Positions 37,664 to 48,780 of a DNA stretch of 64,000 bases are shown here, one piece after another. How positions within the stretch are numbered: the stretch's first letter is position 1; every line of letters begins with the position of its first letter. Where the stretch lies: the NCBI GenBank assembly GCA_950295325.1, contig OX485807.1, forward strand, positions 32,025,666 to 32,089,665, in the 5' to 3' direction. The DNA comes from Polytrichum commune. Taxonomy: Eukaryota; Streptophyta; Polytrichopsida; Polytrichales; Polytrichaceae. A model generated the notes under the pieces. The model searched no databases, was not told the origin of the DNA, and saw only the letters and a list, made by a program, of their open reading frames with translations. The position numbers were made by a program, and so were the translations under genes.

Positions 37664-38830
37664 TGGCCTTCAAAATGTAAGGGCCCAAAAGGCGAAAGGC
37701 GTGGACATGGGATCCCCTAAATGCCAACAAATGGGATTGACTTCAAGCGAGGCCGGAATGCGGCTCCGGACTATTTGATGATTCCCGAGCCGCAATCTTA
37801 AGGTTGATTTGAGGTATATATGGGACTTATGTGGTTCATCGGACATCCATGTTGGAGTAATAGTAGTAGTAGTAGTATATGGCAAAACTTGTAGTTGCAA
37901 ATGGACACCCAAAAAGACACGATGACGACGACATCGGACTGCGTGTTTAGTACCATATTATTGTTCTTGTTGTTATTATGGAGTCTCCATACTATGCATT
38001 GAATTGAAAAGGGGTTAAGTTAGGTGGGGGTCATGTGATCACTCAAAGAGCATGAGAATCTTCATTGTGTCCTTTTAGAACTTTTTATTGTCATTATGAT
38101 TATAGCATTGAAATGATAATACGTGTGGATTCGTAATTGCTTGTTGCATGAAACAATTCTCGAGCCAATCGAATGGTGTGTTTTGTTTGTGGAGTTGGGA
38201 GATGCCCATAAAAGGGCCATGTACCTCAAGCACTCGACATGAGTTGGGTGTCATGGCAACCATGTACATGGTTTTGGTAAACACCTACCACATTTGGGTT
38301 CATGATTGATTCAACCCAACAAAATTTTCACCAAACTAATTCCACAGCTTGGGGGGGGGGGTAGTCATTGGTTGGAGTAGCAATATACGTGTGAACAAAT
38401 GATAGGGTATTTTAAAAACATGGGAGCAAAAAATTATAATTGGGCTTAAGAGTAATATAGGGTATCAAAAATGACACTGGACATCTTTAAAGTACTATAG
38501 GGTATGGAATAATAGGTAATTTGGAATTATAAGTAATGCAAGCCATTTTTCTATTAACCCAAAGTAGAAATTTACATAATGATAGCATGTGAAAAAAAAA
38601 AGAGAATTGAAAGTAATACCCCCCTATAAAATAGTGGTTGTTCGCACCTATATCCTTAACTTTTTAACACATTGCCCCCCCCCCCCCCCCCCCGAGTTCC
38701 ACAGTCTCTTATGCTAATTCTATGGTCAACTATGCAACCCCTCCCCCCCCCCCCCCTTTAAAATAAAATAGAATAGAATGAAAGATCATTAAGATCAATG
38801 GCTCTTAAATGGTCACTTTTTTTTCTTACT
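37080..38830. other. Non-coding interval with TAG repeats and C runs
   Basis: (TAG)n at 37633-37660 and 37858-37878; a G11 run at 38351-38361; C19 at 38675-38693 and C14 at 38743-38756. A partial family E piece lies at about 37850-38065. No domain-bearing frame. Confidence 0.45.
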
Positions 38831-39220
38831 AGCCCACTTCTCCCAAGGTATGTAACACACAATCAACACGAGATAGTGAGCAAATCCAAATCGATGTCGC
38901 GATCACTTTCCTCATAAAATTTCAAAACTCATATAAATATTGTACTCGTTATCAAGTGAAGATCCTCGCACTCATTAAGTGGTTACATAGATCCCCTCCC
39001 CCCAACTATGTTACCTCTTGAGTCTAAAGCGATTGTCATATTTTCAACACGTAGTCCAACCTCTTTTGAACACGTGTCTTTCTTGTATCCATTATGGGAG
39101 CCACACCTAACCACATACCACTCAAACATAGGTGGTCCCGGTTACGATAATAAGTAACCGGATTAGGCATGCCTAGCTCAAGGGGTTCCAAAGGAGTGTT
39201 TATGCCTTCAATTGCGTCAT
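38830..39220 (-). repeat. Family E dispersed repeat, reversed copy
   Basis: Contains, reversed, the E landmarks: GAGGAAAGTGATCGCGACAT, CGAGTACAATATTTATATGA and AAGACACGTGTTCAAAAG. It continues into CCTAACCACATACCACTC and GGATTAGGCATGCCTAGCTC. The right part aligns with the copy at 40250-40485, showing that the family is longer than its core. Confidence 0.6.
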
Positions 39221-40249
39221 GTGGTTGCCACAAGCCACGATTGGCCCATTTAAGTGGCCCCAATATTGAGAGACGAGCCTAATAAAGCCTACTAACTTAT
39301 TAGCTAGGTGTTTTGAAGGTACACACACAAAATCTTTGTGATTAGAATAGATTGGATAATGATGCAGGTCTCGGAATTGTGCACCTTCATTTTGGCATCG
39401 TGTTACGCACTCCACCCCACCCCACTTGGAAACAAAAAATACATAAACTTAATTCCAAGTTGCAAGTTGAAATCTCCCACTCACATGGCATAAGTAACGA
39501 GCTCCTATCGGAAGTTCTCTTTTGGGGAATTTTAGGTGTTTCTCGGTCGGTGGCAAATTGTTACTTGTTTGGTGCCTCGATATCAAGGTTGAACGTGCAT
39601 GTTCCAAGCATATAGAGAGAATGGTTTCAACACAGGTCTTGAAAATCCTTGGCCTTATCAAACTTTGGTGTGAGGTTGTGTGATGTTATGTTCAAGTGAC
39701 CATATTGTATGGTTTTTTGCTAATTGAATTGTTTCAAACTATGGTGAAGATAAACAATAATGAGAAGAAAACAACAAAACAATTTTAGGGTATCTATGAC
39801 TCCGAGGTTAAGAAATCAAAAGATATTTATTTACCTTGAATTCAAACATCAACACGATCAACTCTCATGTTCCTCGTTTGGATTTGCTAATGATTATGTG
39901 ATCCCACTAGTATCAAACCTATGTGTTTGTTGAAACCCCAAAAACGTCCATGATAAGTGCACTCGTTTTAAGGTAGAGGGTGTTGAAACCAACACCCACG
40001 TATTAGATATGATTACGCCCACCATCGTAACATCATGTTTCTGTGTTGGTTGTGGGTCATCTACCAATATAACTTTGAACCCTTTATAACTTTTGCATAA
40101 TGAATTCAAATAAAACGCCGTTTGATGCATTGGTATCCCCTACCAATTGCTAACAAGAACCAACTTGAAACTTTTTAACATCTAATAAGCGCATCTGCAT
40201 CCCAATCCCAACTAGAGCCACTTGCCCTATAATTTCCGATGCGCTTATA
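39221..40249. other. Non-coding interval
   Basis: Frames at 39352-39661 and 39894-40130 have no recognised domain and lie between two reversed family E copies, so they may belong to their decayed outer parts. Confidence 0.35.
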
Positions 40250-40485
40250 CGAACATCTCGATCGTTATCAAAGTGAAGATTCTTGTGCTCATTCGGTGCT
40301 CATTGCACATATCAATGGTAGAACGATCAACAATTTCTGAACACGATGTCCAATCGTTCTTAAATAGACGTCTTTCCCGATGCTTGTTCCTAAATCCACA
40401 CCTAACCACATACCACTCATAATATAGGTTCCCCGATTCATTGCAATGTTGGAATTAGGCACGTCTACCTCACCACCTCGATGAC
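40250..40485 (-). repeat. Family E dispersed repeat, reversed copy
   Basis: Has TATCAAAGTGAAGATTCTTG, TGCTCATT, AAATAGACGTCTTTCCC, CCTAACCACATACCACTCAT and GGAATTAGGCACGTCTACCT, the same order as at 38830-39220 about 1.4 kb away. Confidence 0.6.
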
Positions 40486-40792
40486 TTTTGACTTGCAAAA
40501 TCTCTTCGCTCAAGGCCCGAAAGCCCGCTCTCTTTTATATTTAGAAAGCAAGCACATTCAAGTTCGTGTACAAAACGTCCTAGTGTGCGTATCTCTTTTC
40601 ATAGATTTCGAGGTTCGGACTTCCAAGCTCATTACTAACTTATCGGAGAGGCCCGTTGCCAAAGCCGTCATCACTTTGCCCTAGAAAAATCATCCCGAAA
40701 TCAAATTCCCATGGAAATGAAGGGAGGGAGGGAAAGGAAGGGTGTTTGAAAATGGCGATCGAATTCGGAATAACGGCTCCCAGATCCTTGAG

Positions 40793-41170
40793 AGAATGGA
40801 TGGTTTGATTCAATGGCTTTCCACATAGACATACAATTATCTATATGCTTAAATGGGCCCGCTCTATACTAGAGCCCCCGGGAGCCTTGGACTCTTTTGG
40901 AAGTCTTCATGAGAAACCCCACAAAAAATGGTGGCTCTCATCAGCAAATATGGCGCAATTCAATTCCCTTAATTAGCCGTTGGTTCTTTCTTTCTTCTTC
41001 TTCATTGACCAACCTCAAGTTTGGTGAAGGCAAGCCTACCAAATGAACTAAGAGATGATGTGTGCAAATTGGATCGGGTGGGTGTTGATATACATACCCT
41101 TACTAAGGTTAGTCCTTTCGCTATGTGGGTCCGAGTGTAACGAGAGAATCGTGTCTACATTTGTCCAATA
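40793..41170 (+). repeat. 378-bp tandem duplication, first copy
   Basis: Begins GATCCTTGAGAGAATGGATG and ends with GTGTCTACATTTGTCCAATA. It includes TAGAGCCCCCGGGAGCCTTG, a TTCTTTC run and TTGGATCGGGTGGGTGTTGA. The second copy starts at the next base. Confidence 0.92.
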
Positions 41171-41476
41171 GATCCTTGAGAGAATGGATGGTTTGATTCA
41201 ATGGCTTTCCACGTAGACATACAATTAATCTACATGCTTAAATAGGCCCCCCTCTATTCTAGAGCCCCCGGGAGCCTTGGACTCTTTTGGAAGTCCACAA
41301 AAAATGGTGGCTCTCATCAACAAATATGGCGCATTTCAATTCCCTCAATTACCCGTTGGTCCTTTCTTTCTTTCTTCATCTTCTTCTTCATTGACCAACC
41401 TCAAGTTTGGTGAAGGCAAGTCTACCAAATGAACTAAGAGATGATGTGTGCAAATTGGATCGGGTGGGTGTTGATA

Positions 41477-42193
41477 TACAGTCTGCCCTCTATAAATGTT
41501 AACCCTCGGGAGTGGATCAAAGTTAACATTTATAGAGGTGTTAACAGTTAATAATTATAAAATTACTTTTTGGAGCAATATACAAATCTTAACATTTATA
41601 AATATAAGCAATGGTGAAGAGTCCTTGTGAGAAAATACCATTCATAAAATTGCAAACCCAATCAAAACTTTATTCAATATCAAGTTTTCAAATCACGGGT
41701 GAAGTATGAATCAATGGTTCTTTGGTGAGATTCATCTGCATGCACAACTTGCAAATATTTCTCAATCTGCACCAACAAACCCACATACTTGGACACATCA
41801 CATGAACGTGATTCCATGTACCTTCTAATGGTACCAAAACTAGATTGCAAGTCACTATAATAAGATGGAATGGGTTCCACCTCACACTCCTCTCCCTCAC
41901 AATCATCATTTGAGACATTAGAAGTCCCACCAATAGAGCCTAAAACATCCCATACATTCTCTTCAGTGACCTCATATGGATTGTTCAAATCAAAGTCTAA
42001 TTCGTATTGCACATACTCTTGTATTTCATTCGTTAACATTTATAGAGTCAAATTTACAAAGAAGGGAGGACCATTTTGTTAACAATAAACACGTTTAACA
42101 TTTATAGTGTGCAATATGTGGGGAGTAGAAGAAAGTTAACATTTAGAGAGGGTTAACACTTATAGGTGTAACATCTATAGAGGGTGGACTGTA
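41477..42193 (-). mobile_element. pogo/Tigger-type element, internally deleted
   Basis: The body is 41479-42191 (713 bp), from CAGTCTGCCCTCTATAAATG to, inward from the right, CAGTCCACCCTCTATAGATG, with TA on both sides. The empty site is preserved in the first tandem copy (GATATA-CATACC). Further TTAACATTTATAGA-like motifs recur inside (near 41525, 42035, 42090 and 42135). It encodes only the tail of a transposase on the minus strand. Confidence 0.93.
41680..42039 (-). pseudogene. C-terminal tail of a pogo/Tigger-like transposase
   Basis: An open frame of 119 codons. It has an acidic middle (NDDCEGEECEVEP), then FGTIRRYMESRSCDVSKYVG, a leucine-containing helix (LLVQIEKYLQ) and HQRTIDSYFTRDLKT at the end. 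Tigger-like transposases commonly finish with a single-helix region and a Q-T/S-hydrophobic-FF tail, which this matches. The DNA-binding and DDE parts are missing: the ATG sits beside an internal copy of the terminal motif, so an internal deletion joined the subterminal repeat to the last coding piece. It lies inside a resolved pogo element, which supports the call. Not expected to be active. Confidence 0.75.
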
Positions 42194-42265
42194 CATACCA
42201 TTACCAAGATTAGTCCTTTTGCTATGTGGGTCCGAGTATAACGAGAGAATAGTGTCTACATTTGT

Positions 42266-42990
42266 GGTGGCATGGATGTGAAATTAGCTCGATCTATGAC
42301 CGTTGTTGGCTTTGAGCTCATAACTTGTTACGAAGAAATAAGAGAATAGTGTCGGCTTATTTAGTACTATTAAGTACATCGCAAACTTCCAAAGGGTGGT
42401 ATAGAATGTGATTATTACACCTTGTGGTGGATAATGTAGTTATCACATTATATATGTGTGTGTGAGTTATATGTTATCACATATGTGACAATTTTTACTT
42501 CGTAGTAGTATTCTTTGGCACATGATACAAGACAATATCATAGTAGTGTGATTATCACAACATCAATTGAAATTGAGTTTCGAGTAATTTGTGATGTATG
42601 TCCTTCTAGACATCTATTTTTCAAACATCATCACCTAATGAGTGGTCTTCGGTCTAGAAGTTGTCTTTGTAATACTCGTATATGTTGGTAAGTCTATGTC
42701 TCTTAATGTACATCACCAACTTCTAGAGGCAAAATTATCACAAAAATCTAATAAAATGTGGAAACGACATCATGTAGTTTGAATTAATGTCGTGATAACC
42801 AAACCATTATTTCTTATTTCTTCTATTACGTGCCACATTATAGTACTATGAAACAAATATTACCGTTAGATCGAAGCACATATTATGAGATGATTACACT
42901 ATTCACCTCTAGGTATATATTTAGTATAATATTCAAATTATACACTTCCTTTGGAAATTTACTTGGGCCACTAGCGATGTAATTTGTTTT
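42266..42990. other. Non-coding interval
   Basis: AT-rich, rich in TATCACA and TGTGATAA motifs near 42400-42550. No gene. Confidence 0.4.
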
Positions 42991-42993
42991 CCC

Positions 42994-43721
42994 AGAAGAT
43001 GGACTCTGCATTGAAAACCTAAATGACATGGATGGGTCGCTATGAGATTAAACTCCTTATATTCGAGAAGGTTATGAAGAAAAATAAGTGTATATGTACA
43101 AATGGTAGGCTAGAAAATAGATTCATGTAATTATATTAATCTTTTTAATGTAATGGAATAAATGCCTCCACTACATGTACATAATATAAATCTTGAATTA
43201 AATGAGCATTAATCACATGTAAAATCCACTTTCACTTTCCAATAAGAAAGTCATTGAGCATTTCTTCACCCATAGTATGTGACTCAATGACTGCATCAAG
43301 CAAACAAAGATAAGAGAGCACATTAACTTAGTCACAATCCAAAGAGCAAAACCTCAAGGAGCCCATGAGTGCTCCATGGGCCTCCAATGTTTGAAAACCT
43401 AGAACCCAAATGCAACTTCAACAAGAATGCACAAGGTAATCATTGAGGACTATTACCATATGATAGCAATGGATGAAAATGTGAATTGGATGGAACTAAC
43501 ACATCTATTGTCAATTTTTTCTTTAAACCCTAGGGCCCCTTTTGTGCCCTCCCCCCCTTTGTAAACTTACCTATGCTTTAACATTCCGAATAGCTTTTTT
43601 AATGTACACACCAAAGAAAAATAATGCCTCCCCCTCATGTATACTTTGTATGCTAATGCCTCAAATAGTACCCCTTCTTACATTCATGTCAGTCCATACG
43701 TGGTATGAAAAGTCCACCCCC
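42994..43721 (-). mobile_element. Family A element, copy 3 (reversed)
   Basis: Read in reverse it starts GGGGGTGGACTTTTCATACC and follows copies 1 and 2 through GTAAGAAGGGGTACTATTTG and GTCATTGAGTCACAT. The far end AGATGGACTCTGCATT is diverged. Confidence 0.8.
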
Positions 43722-44689
43722 GGGTTTGTTTCTTGACAACAAATCATCTGTTGATTGGTATTTAAATTTTCAAGAAGAGAATATTATATTGTATATTCTA
43801 TAGATCTCAAAGGATGATATTTCTCTGGAACAATTTGGAAAAATTGAATCCCCATGATAATATAAGGTTTTATTGCATATGAATATGATATTTCATCTAT
43901 AATATTGATAATAAAAAACCCCACAAAATTATTCATCTCTCTTGAGGCAGTTCGGTGGGCTAGGGTATATGGACGGGAATGTGCTTGAACATTGATGTTG
44001 TTATTCCCGGCATCTACAATGTCAAGCTAAAATAACCATCAAGCCATGGTGTGGTGGCCAGCTGTTGTGTGGTTGGGACCCCATAATTGGCTAGGGATAC
44101 CGACCTGATGGCATGTTGTTAACCTAGGCACTAAGCTATGTCACGGGGCGACCAACTGCTCCAGATGCCTGCAGCTAGTTGTGCATGTCCCAAACCCAAC
44201 CCCGACCTTTGCCAATATCTCAGTTTTCACCATGTGGGCCCATAATTTTGGTTGCTCTAGAACATGCCTAATGGCCCAAGTGATGTTTGTTGTTCTAAAA
44301 TGAATCGAAGAGAATTCATAGAACCAAAGAAGGCGCCCTAGTCATGTTTGCTAGTTTGGGAGAACCTAATTGGTCAATAGCAAGGGGGGCGGGGGGGGGG
44401 GGGGGGGACAACCTCAATTGAAGGTAATTGAAGTTGCTCACAAAGCACATCACTTGCGCACCAAAGACTAATAAATTCAACTGCAAGATTTTGCTTGATT
44501 TTCCACACTTTGAAATTCATCATATTTCATGATCTCACTCTTTATGTACCATATTGGCATAGATGGTGTCACTCCAAGCTCTACAATTGATTTGCTCTAC
44601 GACCATATCTTCATGTGAGAACACTTCCCTATTCCTAGAACTTCAATGATGTTTGTCAATGACTAGTACCTTTTGAAAATGAAAATAAA
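43722..44689. other. Non-coding interval
   Basis: Contains a G17 run (44391-44407) preceded by G6C. No domain-bearing frame. Confidence 0.4.
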
Positions 44690-45100
44690 TAAAGACTTGT
44701 CCTTCCTCTTGCCTTTAAGGTTGACAACCCTTACTTGGTTACTTTTCTTAATTAGACACTTACATTTTAGTGGTATGTAGTCAAGTGTGGATCCAAAAAA
44801 TGAATACAAAAAAGACATATGCTTAAAACATATCGGACCGCATGCTAAAAATATGGTAAAATTCTAGGCTTGATGTCAACACTATCAAAGGGAGACCTAT
44901 ATGACCATTTAATGGGCACAAAAATCTTCACTTCGATAATGAATAAGATATCCATATGAGCTCCGAAGATTACGAGGAAAGTGGTTGTTGTCTGAAATTG
45001 GGTTTGCTAAACATTTTGTAGTAATCCCATGTTCCATCTCATAGGAGAAGTGGGCCTAGTCGAAAAAAGTAATCATTGAAGACCCATCCACCGAAAACTT
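44690..45100 (+). repeat. Family E dispersed repeat, longest plus-strand copy
   Basis: Starts with CTTGCCTTTAAGGTTGACAA, shared with the left part at 7.75 kb, then TTAGACACTTACATTTTAGT, GGTATGTAGTCAAGTGTGGA, AAAGACATATGCTTAAAAC, CACTTCGATAATGAATAAG and GACCCATCCACCG. Stops interrupt the antisense frame that is open in the 7.7-kb copy. Confidence 0.65.
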
Positions 45101-45152
45101 ATATGAAAACTTATTGAACAAATGTAAGAAGATTCTTGGTTACAAGAACTTG

Positions 45153-45378
45153 GTTCCATTCAATGCCCGGGAAGTTTTTGAGCATATATAGTCGGTCAGG
45201 ATTCTAGGGATTCTAAATCCAGCTGGTTACATGTTGACATCTTCCAGTTTTGCTTTATTCATTTGAGGTATATTCTTCTATAGATTCCTCTAAAACGATC
45301 AGTAATTCTTTTGAAGTCCCGAACTTCAACCGGTTCATTTGTAAGTAGCTGTCAGTTCTCCCGTTCAATGGTTCCATT
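45153..45378 (-). mobile_element. hAT-type MITE with perfect 8-bp TSD
   Basis: The body is 45161-45370 (210 bp), CAATGCCCGGGAAG to TTCTCCCGTTCAATG, flanked by GTTCCATT on both sides (45153-45160 and 45371-45378). Reversed relative to the copies at 2.3, 27.9 and 34.0 kb. Confidence 0.92.
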
Positions 45379-45399
45379 ACACCAATCAGTATATCATAG

Positions 45400-46040
45400 A
45401 ATGCCCTAAGTTTCTCCATCTAAGTTGACTTAGTTGAATCTATCTTTATTTTCAGGAATAAATGCGATCTTATAAAGACTGCGATATTAAGGTATCTAGA
45501 CATTGTTATATTTACTAGGCACAACAAAGTCATGGACTTATGCATGTTGGGTATGAGAGACACGGTAAATACATATATAGTGATAGAATATCACCACATT
45601 ATTATTTTTTGATTTTCTTAAGTTGATATGACACCCGTAACATTCCTCAGGGCCTTTGCCTCCTTTGTGGGCTGGGGCGAACCCACCCGTACAGTGGCTC
45701 TTTGAAGGCAAGGGTTTAGGCATCCAACAAGGAACGAGCGTATGGGTTGGTTCGTTCAAATCCTCTTTGTTGGCCTGGCAGTAGATTTGAGCATAAAGGC
45801 TCTAGATGTTGGAATCCCACTGCAACCAAATTGAATAAGAATTCAGGGTAATTAAACATAACTCATCAATTGAGCAATATTGTTATGTCAAAATAACATC
45901 AACAAACGACATTTAGGAAGACTGTAACTAAATGGTTACCTTTTGCCTTGCACCCACTTCTCCGAAAACATTAAGCGCGCGATGAGAAGGAGATGATTAC
46001 CACACCCAAAGCAATGTTTTTGTCTGGACAATCATCGTTG
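45400..46040. other. Non-coding interval
   Basis: No recognised gene. The frame at 45538-45759 lacks a domain. Confidence 0.4.
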
Positions 46041-46051
46041 TCCACCAATAC

Positions 46052-46273
46052 CAATGTAAAGTTTATGTTATAATCAGTCAAAGTCCTAGTGTTTCCAAGT
46101 CCAACTGATTACAAGTTATTTTGATCTTTTGGTTTTTCTTTATTAGTTTGAGGTATGTTTCAGAGATTCTATTAAAACGATTGGTAGTTTTCATGAAGTC
46201 TTGAACATGATTGGTTATTACGCAAACTCAATCAGTTCATCTGTAACTAGCGGTCAATTCTCCTTGTTCATTG
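46052..46273 (-). mobile_element. hAT-type MITE, diverged copy
   Basis: Reversed family order: CTAGTGTTTCCAAGTCCAAC, GATCTTTTGGTTTTTCTTTA, TTTGAGGTATGTTTC, GATCATTCAT-like block and TCTCCTTGTTCATTG. The outer end near 46052 is altered and no matching flanks are visible. Confidence 0.7.
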
Positions 46274-46299
46274 GTTGAAATTTTGTATTCCTCTTAAAT

Positions 46300-46505
46300 G
46301 GTCATATAGGTCCTCTCCCTTCTTCTCCCTCCCCCGCCCCAGAAAAATTGAAGAAAAAAAAGAAAAAAATGAACGTTGATTGTTTAACCTAGAATGAACA
46401 ATAAATCATGAGCATGCAATCCAATCTCCTCTAAATACATGTTTTTTGGGTGTCCAATCTTAAATCTACACCTAACCACCTCACACTCAATATAAGTGTC
46501 ATAAT
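46300..46505 (-). repeat. Family E dispersed repeat, reversed copy
   Basis: Begins TTAAATGGTCATATAGGTCC and continues with ATCATGAGCATGCAATCCAA, CCTAACCACCTCACACTC and ATATAAGTG. Element N is inserted just beyond its end. Confidence 0.6.
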
Positions 46506-46513
46506 AAGAATAA

Positions 46514-47452
46514 TACCGTAGGTTCATAGCTGGTTCGACAGAAAATAATTCTAAAAATAGATGCCGAAAATTATGGAAAATTATTGGCATTTTTTGCCGA
46601 ATATAAAATTAATTATTTTTCAAAATTGCCGAAAAGTAAGAAATTTTTACTTCTCACTAGATTTTTACTTACAGTGGAAGCATATGTGAATTTTGAAAGA
46701 GAGAAGGTGCTCCTTTTGTAATCAAGCTCACTTACATTAGTCCACAAAGAATATGGGTTAAGAAGTAGCAAGACTCTAGGTGAGGCTTTTCAAATGTGTT
46801 GTACACAAATTTTTGGAGTCCAATTGAGCATAGAAGATCAACTTTTTTGGAATTTTGTCCAACTAACAAAAGTTGAGAAATCAATCCTTCTTCCATCTCC
46901 AACAAGTTTTGTGTCAAATAAGTCTTTATGCAAAAGATATGGACAAAACATTGCAGCCGTGTAAAGATCAAAAAATTAAAATGCGTTCATAACAAATTTT
47001 CGGAGCTCATTTGTGCATAGAAGATCAACGTTTTTGGAATTTTGTTGGTCTAAGAAAAGTTTAGAAATCAAGTAATCTTTCACCTCCAACAATTTGTTTT
47101 TCATTTAAAGACTCTATGCAAAAGGTATGCGTGTTATAAAAATGAAGTCTAACTCGGTGCTTCACCTCAAAGTTTACATATCCCATATGCATTGTTGAAC
47201 ACAACTCCACTCTACTTGCGTAAAGCACAGAGCATTCTCAACTCTTCACTCACATCTTACTTGTCATTCAATGCAAGAGAGATGTACAAGATATAAGCTT
47301 AAATAGAAAATGAATTTAAGCTGAATTTTTAAAAATTAAAAGAGGAAATTGCTGAAAATAAGAATATACTATTTTTAGGTGCCAAACCTACCTTTTGAAC
47401 TTTAATTAATTATTCGGTTAACATGTGTTGAACCAGCTATGAACCTACGGTA
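46514..47452. mobile_element. Family N inverted-terminal element, about 940 bp
   Basis: Ends TACCGTAGGTTCATAGCTGG and its perfect complement, continuing through TTC. The interior holds a degenerate tandem duplication of about 188 bp (CATAGAAGATCAAC at about 46829 and 47017) and several GCCGAAAA motifs near the left end. No clear target duplication or transposase. Single copy here. Confidence 0.75.
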
Positions 47453-48357
47453 GTAATGACCACATTAGGGTTTCATACCATAGTTCAAAAGGATCCACCT
47501 AGTAGGTGCAAATGTCATCCTATCCTCTTTCATTTGGTGGTCCCTTTATAGGGTCCACAACATGTATCTTTTGAAAAATCTAGGTCAACACCCTCTTTCT
47601 ATGCTAATTTGGAATGTCTATTTATATTGAAGTTGATCTATAATAGTCCTTTGAGCACATGTAGGTTAATGATGTATGAAACTTCAAGATTTTTAAAAAG
47701 ACTAATTAAGAATGACATGTTACTTTGGATTATGACTCTTACCATGAAAATAATTATTCATCTTTATTTTTTAATGTCTGAACTCTTAACTTCCTGAGAG
47801 GCCCATTTTGGGTTTGCAAATGACTCTTGAAGGCAATTTCATTCACAACGGGGGTGTTAGGAAGGTCACAATAGGCTCATTGTGTTCCTCATGAAATTTT
47901 CTTGTCAGTGACGATGATCCCATTCCAATATGAAAATATGGTTGTTCACAAGAAAATTTTAAGGACAAGAATGGACTAACTTTTACCGTATGTCAATACA
48001 TTACTATATATAATATCTTCATAGAATTTTGATTGAAAATTGTCAATTTTTTATGAACTCTTTTTTGTGCCTCAAAGTGTATATCTCTTCTCGATATAGT
48101 CTTGAAAGTTTGTACTACAATTTTATTGCATATATTCATCACAATTTGGTGAAGTTTAATGAATCTGAATGGATTATAGAAAAATCACAAATATTACTAA
48201 ATACTGCTATTGTATTGATGTGATCTTAAAATCATTAGCAACAACTTTTCTTTTAGGTGCCATAAAACTTGAGCTCTAAGAGCTTAATTTTTTTTAGATG
48301 ATCTGATGATACCATCATATGTTTAAGGAAGTTAAGGGTTAAGTAGTTAGATGTGCT
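47453..48357. other. Non-coding interval
   Basis: AT-rich. Frames of 62-64 codons are unremarkable. Confidence 0.4.
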
Positions 48358-48780
48358 ACCTATTAGAGTTATCCATAAAGTAAAGCAGATGACATCATGG
48401 GTTTAGTCCCAACCTATGAGTTTATGAGAAATTAACACAAAGTCACTCAAGTTTTTTTAATGCTTAAATTACAAGACACAAAGAGTGGTGTCATGCCATT
48501 AAAATTTTGGCTTTCTATCTTGTTCTACTAGGATGGGTGGGCCAAGTTAGCCTTGTATAGGCCAATCTTGGATTTATCATAGTGGACCCATGCACATAAC
48601 CTATTTTAGATCATAAATTTTTCTCAAAGTTTTTTGAGATGAAAAGAGGAGATCCCAAAACTTTCATCCAACTTTTAAAATAAGCTCTGATACACAACGA
48701 ACTAATGTGCTCTTAATAAAGAGTTTTGTTTGATGAACTATATGGATAAACTCTATTGCCACAATTGTTTATAAGTATTA
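48358..48780 (+). mobile_element. Family L inverted-terminal element, copy 1
   Basis: Ends CTATTAGAGTTATCCATAAA and, inward from the right, AATAGAGTTTATCCATA. It aligns with 51248-51690 over its length (TTCTACTAGGATGGGT, AAAGAGGAGATCCCAAAA, TAAAGAGTTTT). Confidence 0.75.

Larger units (their letters stand above)
41171..42265 (+). repeat. 378-bp tandem duplication, second copy, split by a pogo element
   Basis: Runs 41171-41478, then resumes at 42192-42265 with ACATACCATTACCAAG, TTAGTCCTTTTGCTATGTGG and GTGTCTACATTTGT. Relative to copy 1 it lacks about 10 bases (CATGAGAAACC region) and has scattered substitutions. The inserted element occupies 41479-42191. Confidence 0.92.
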
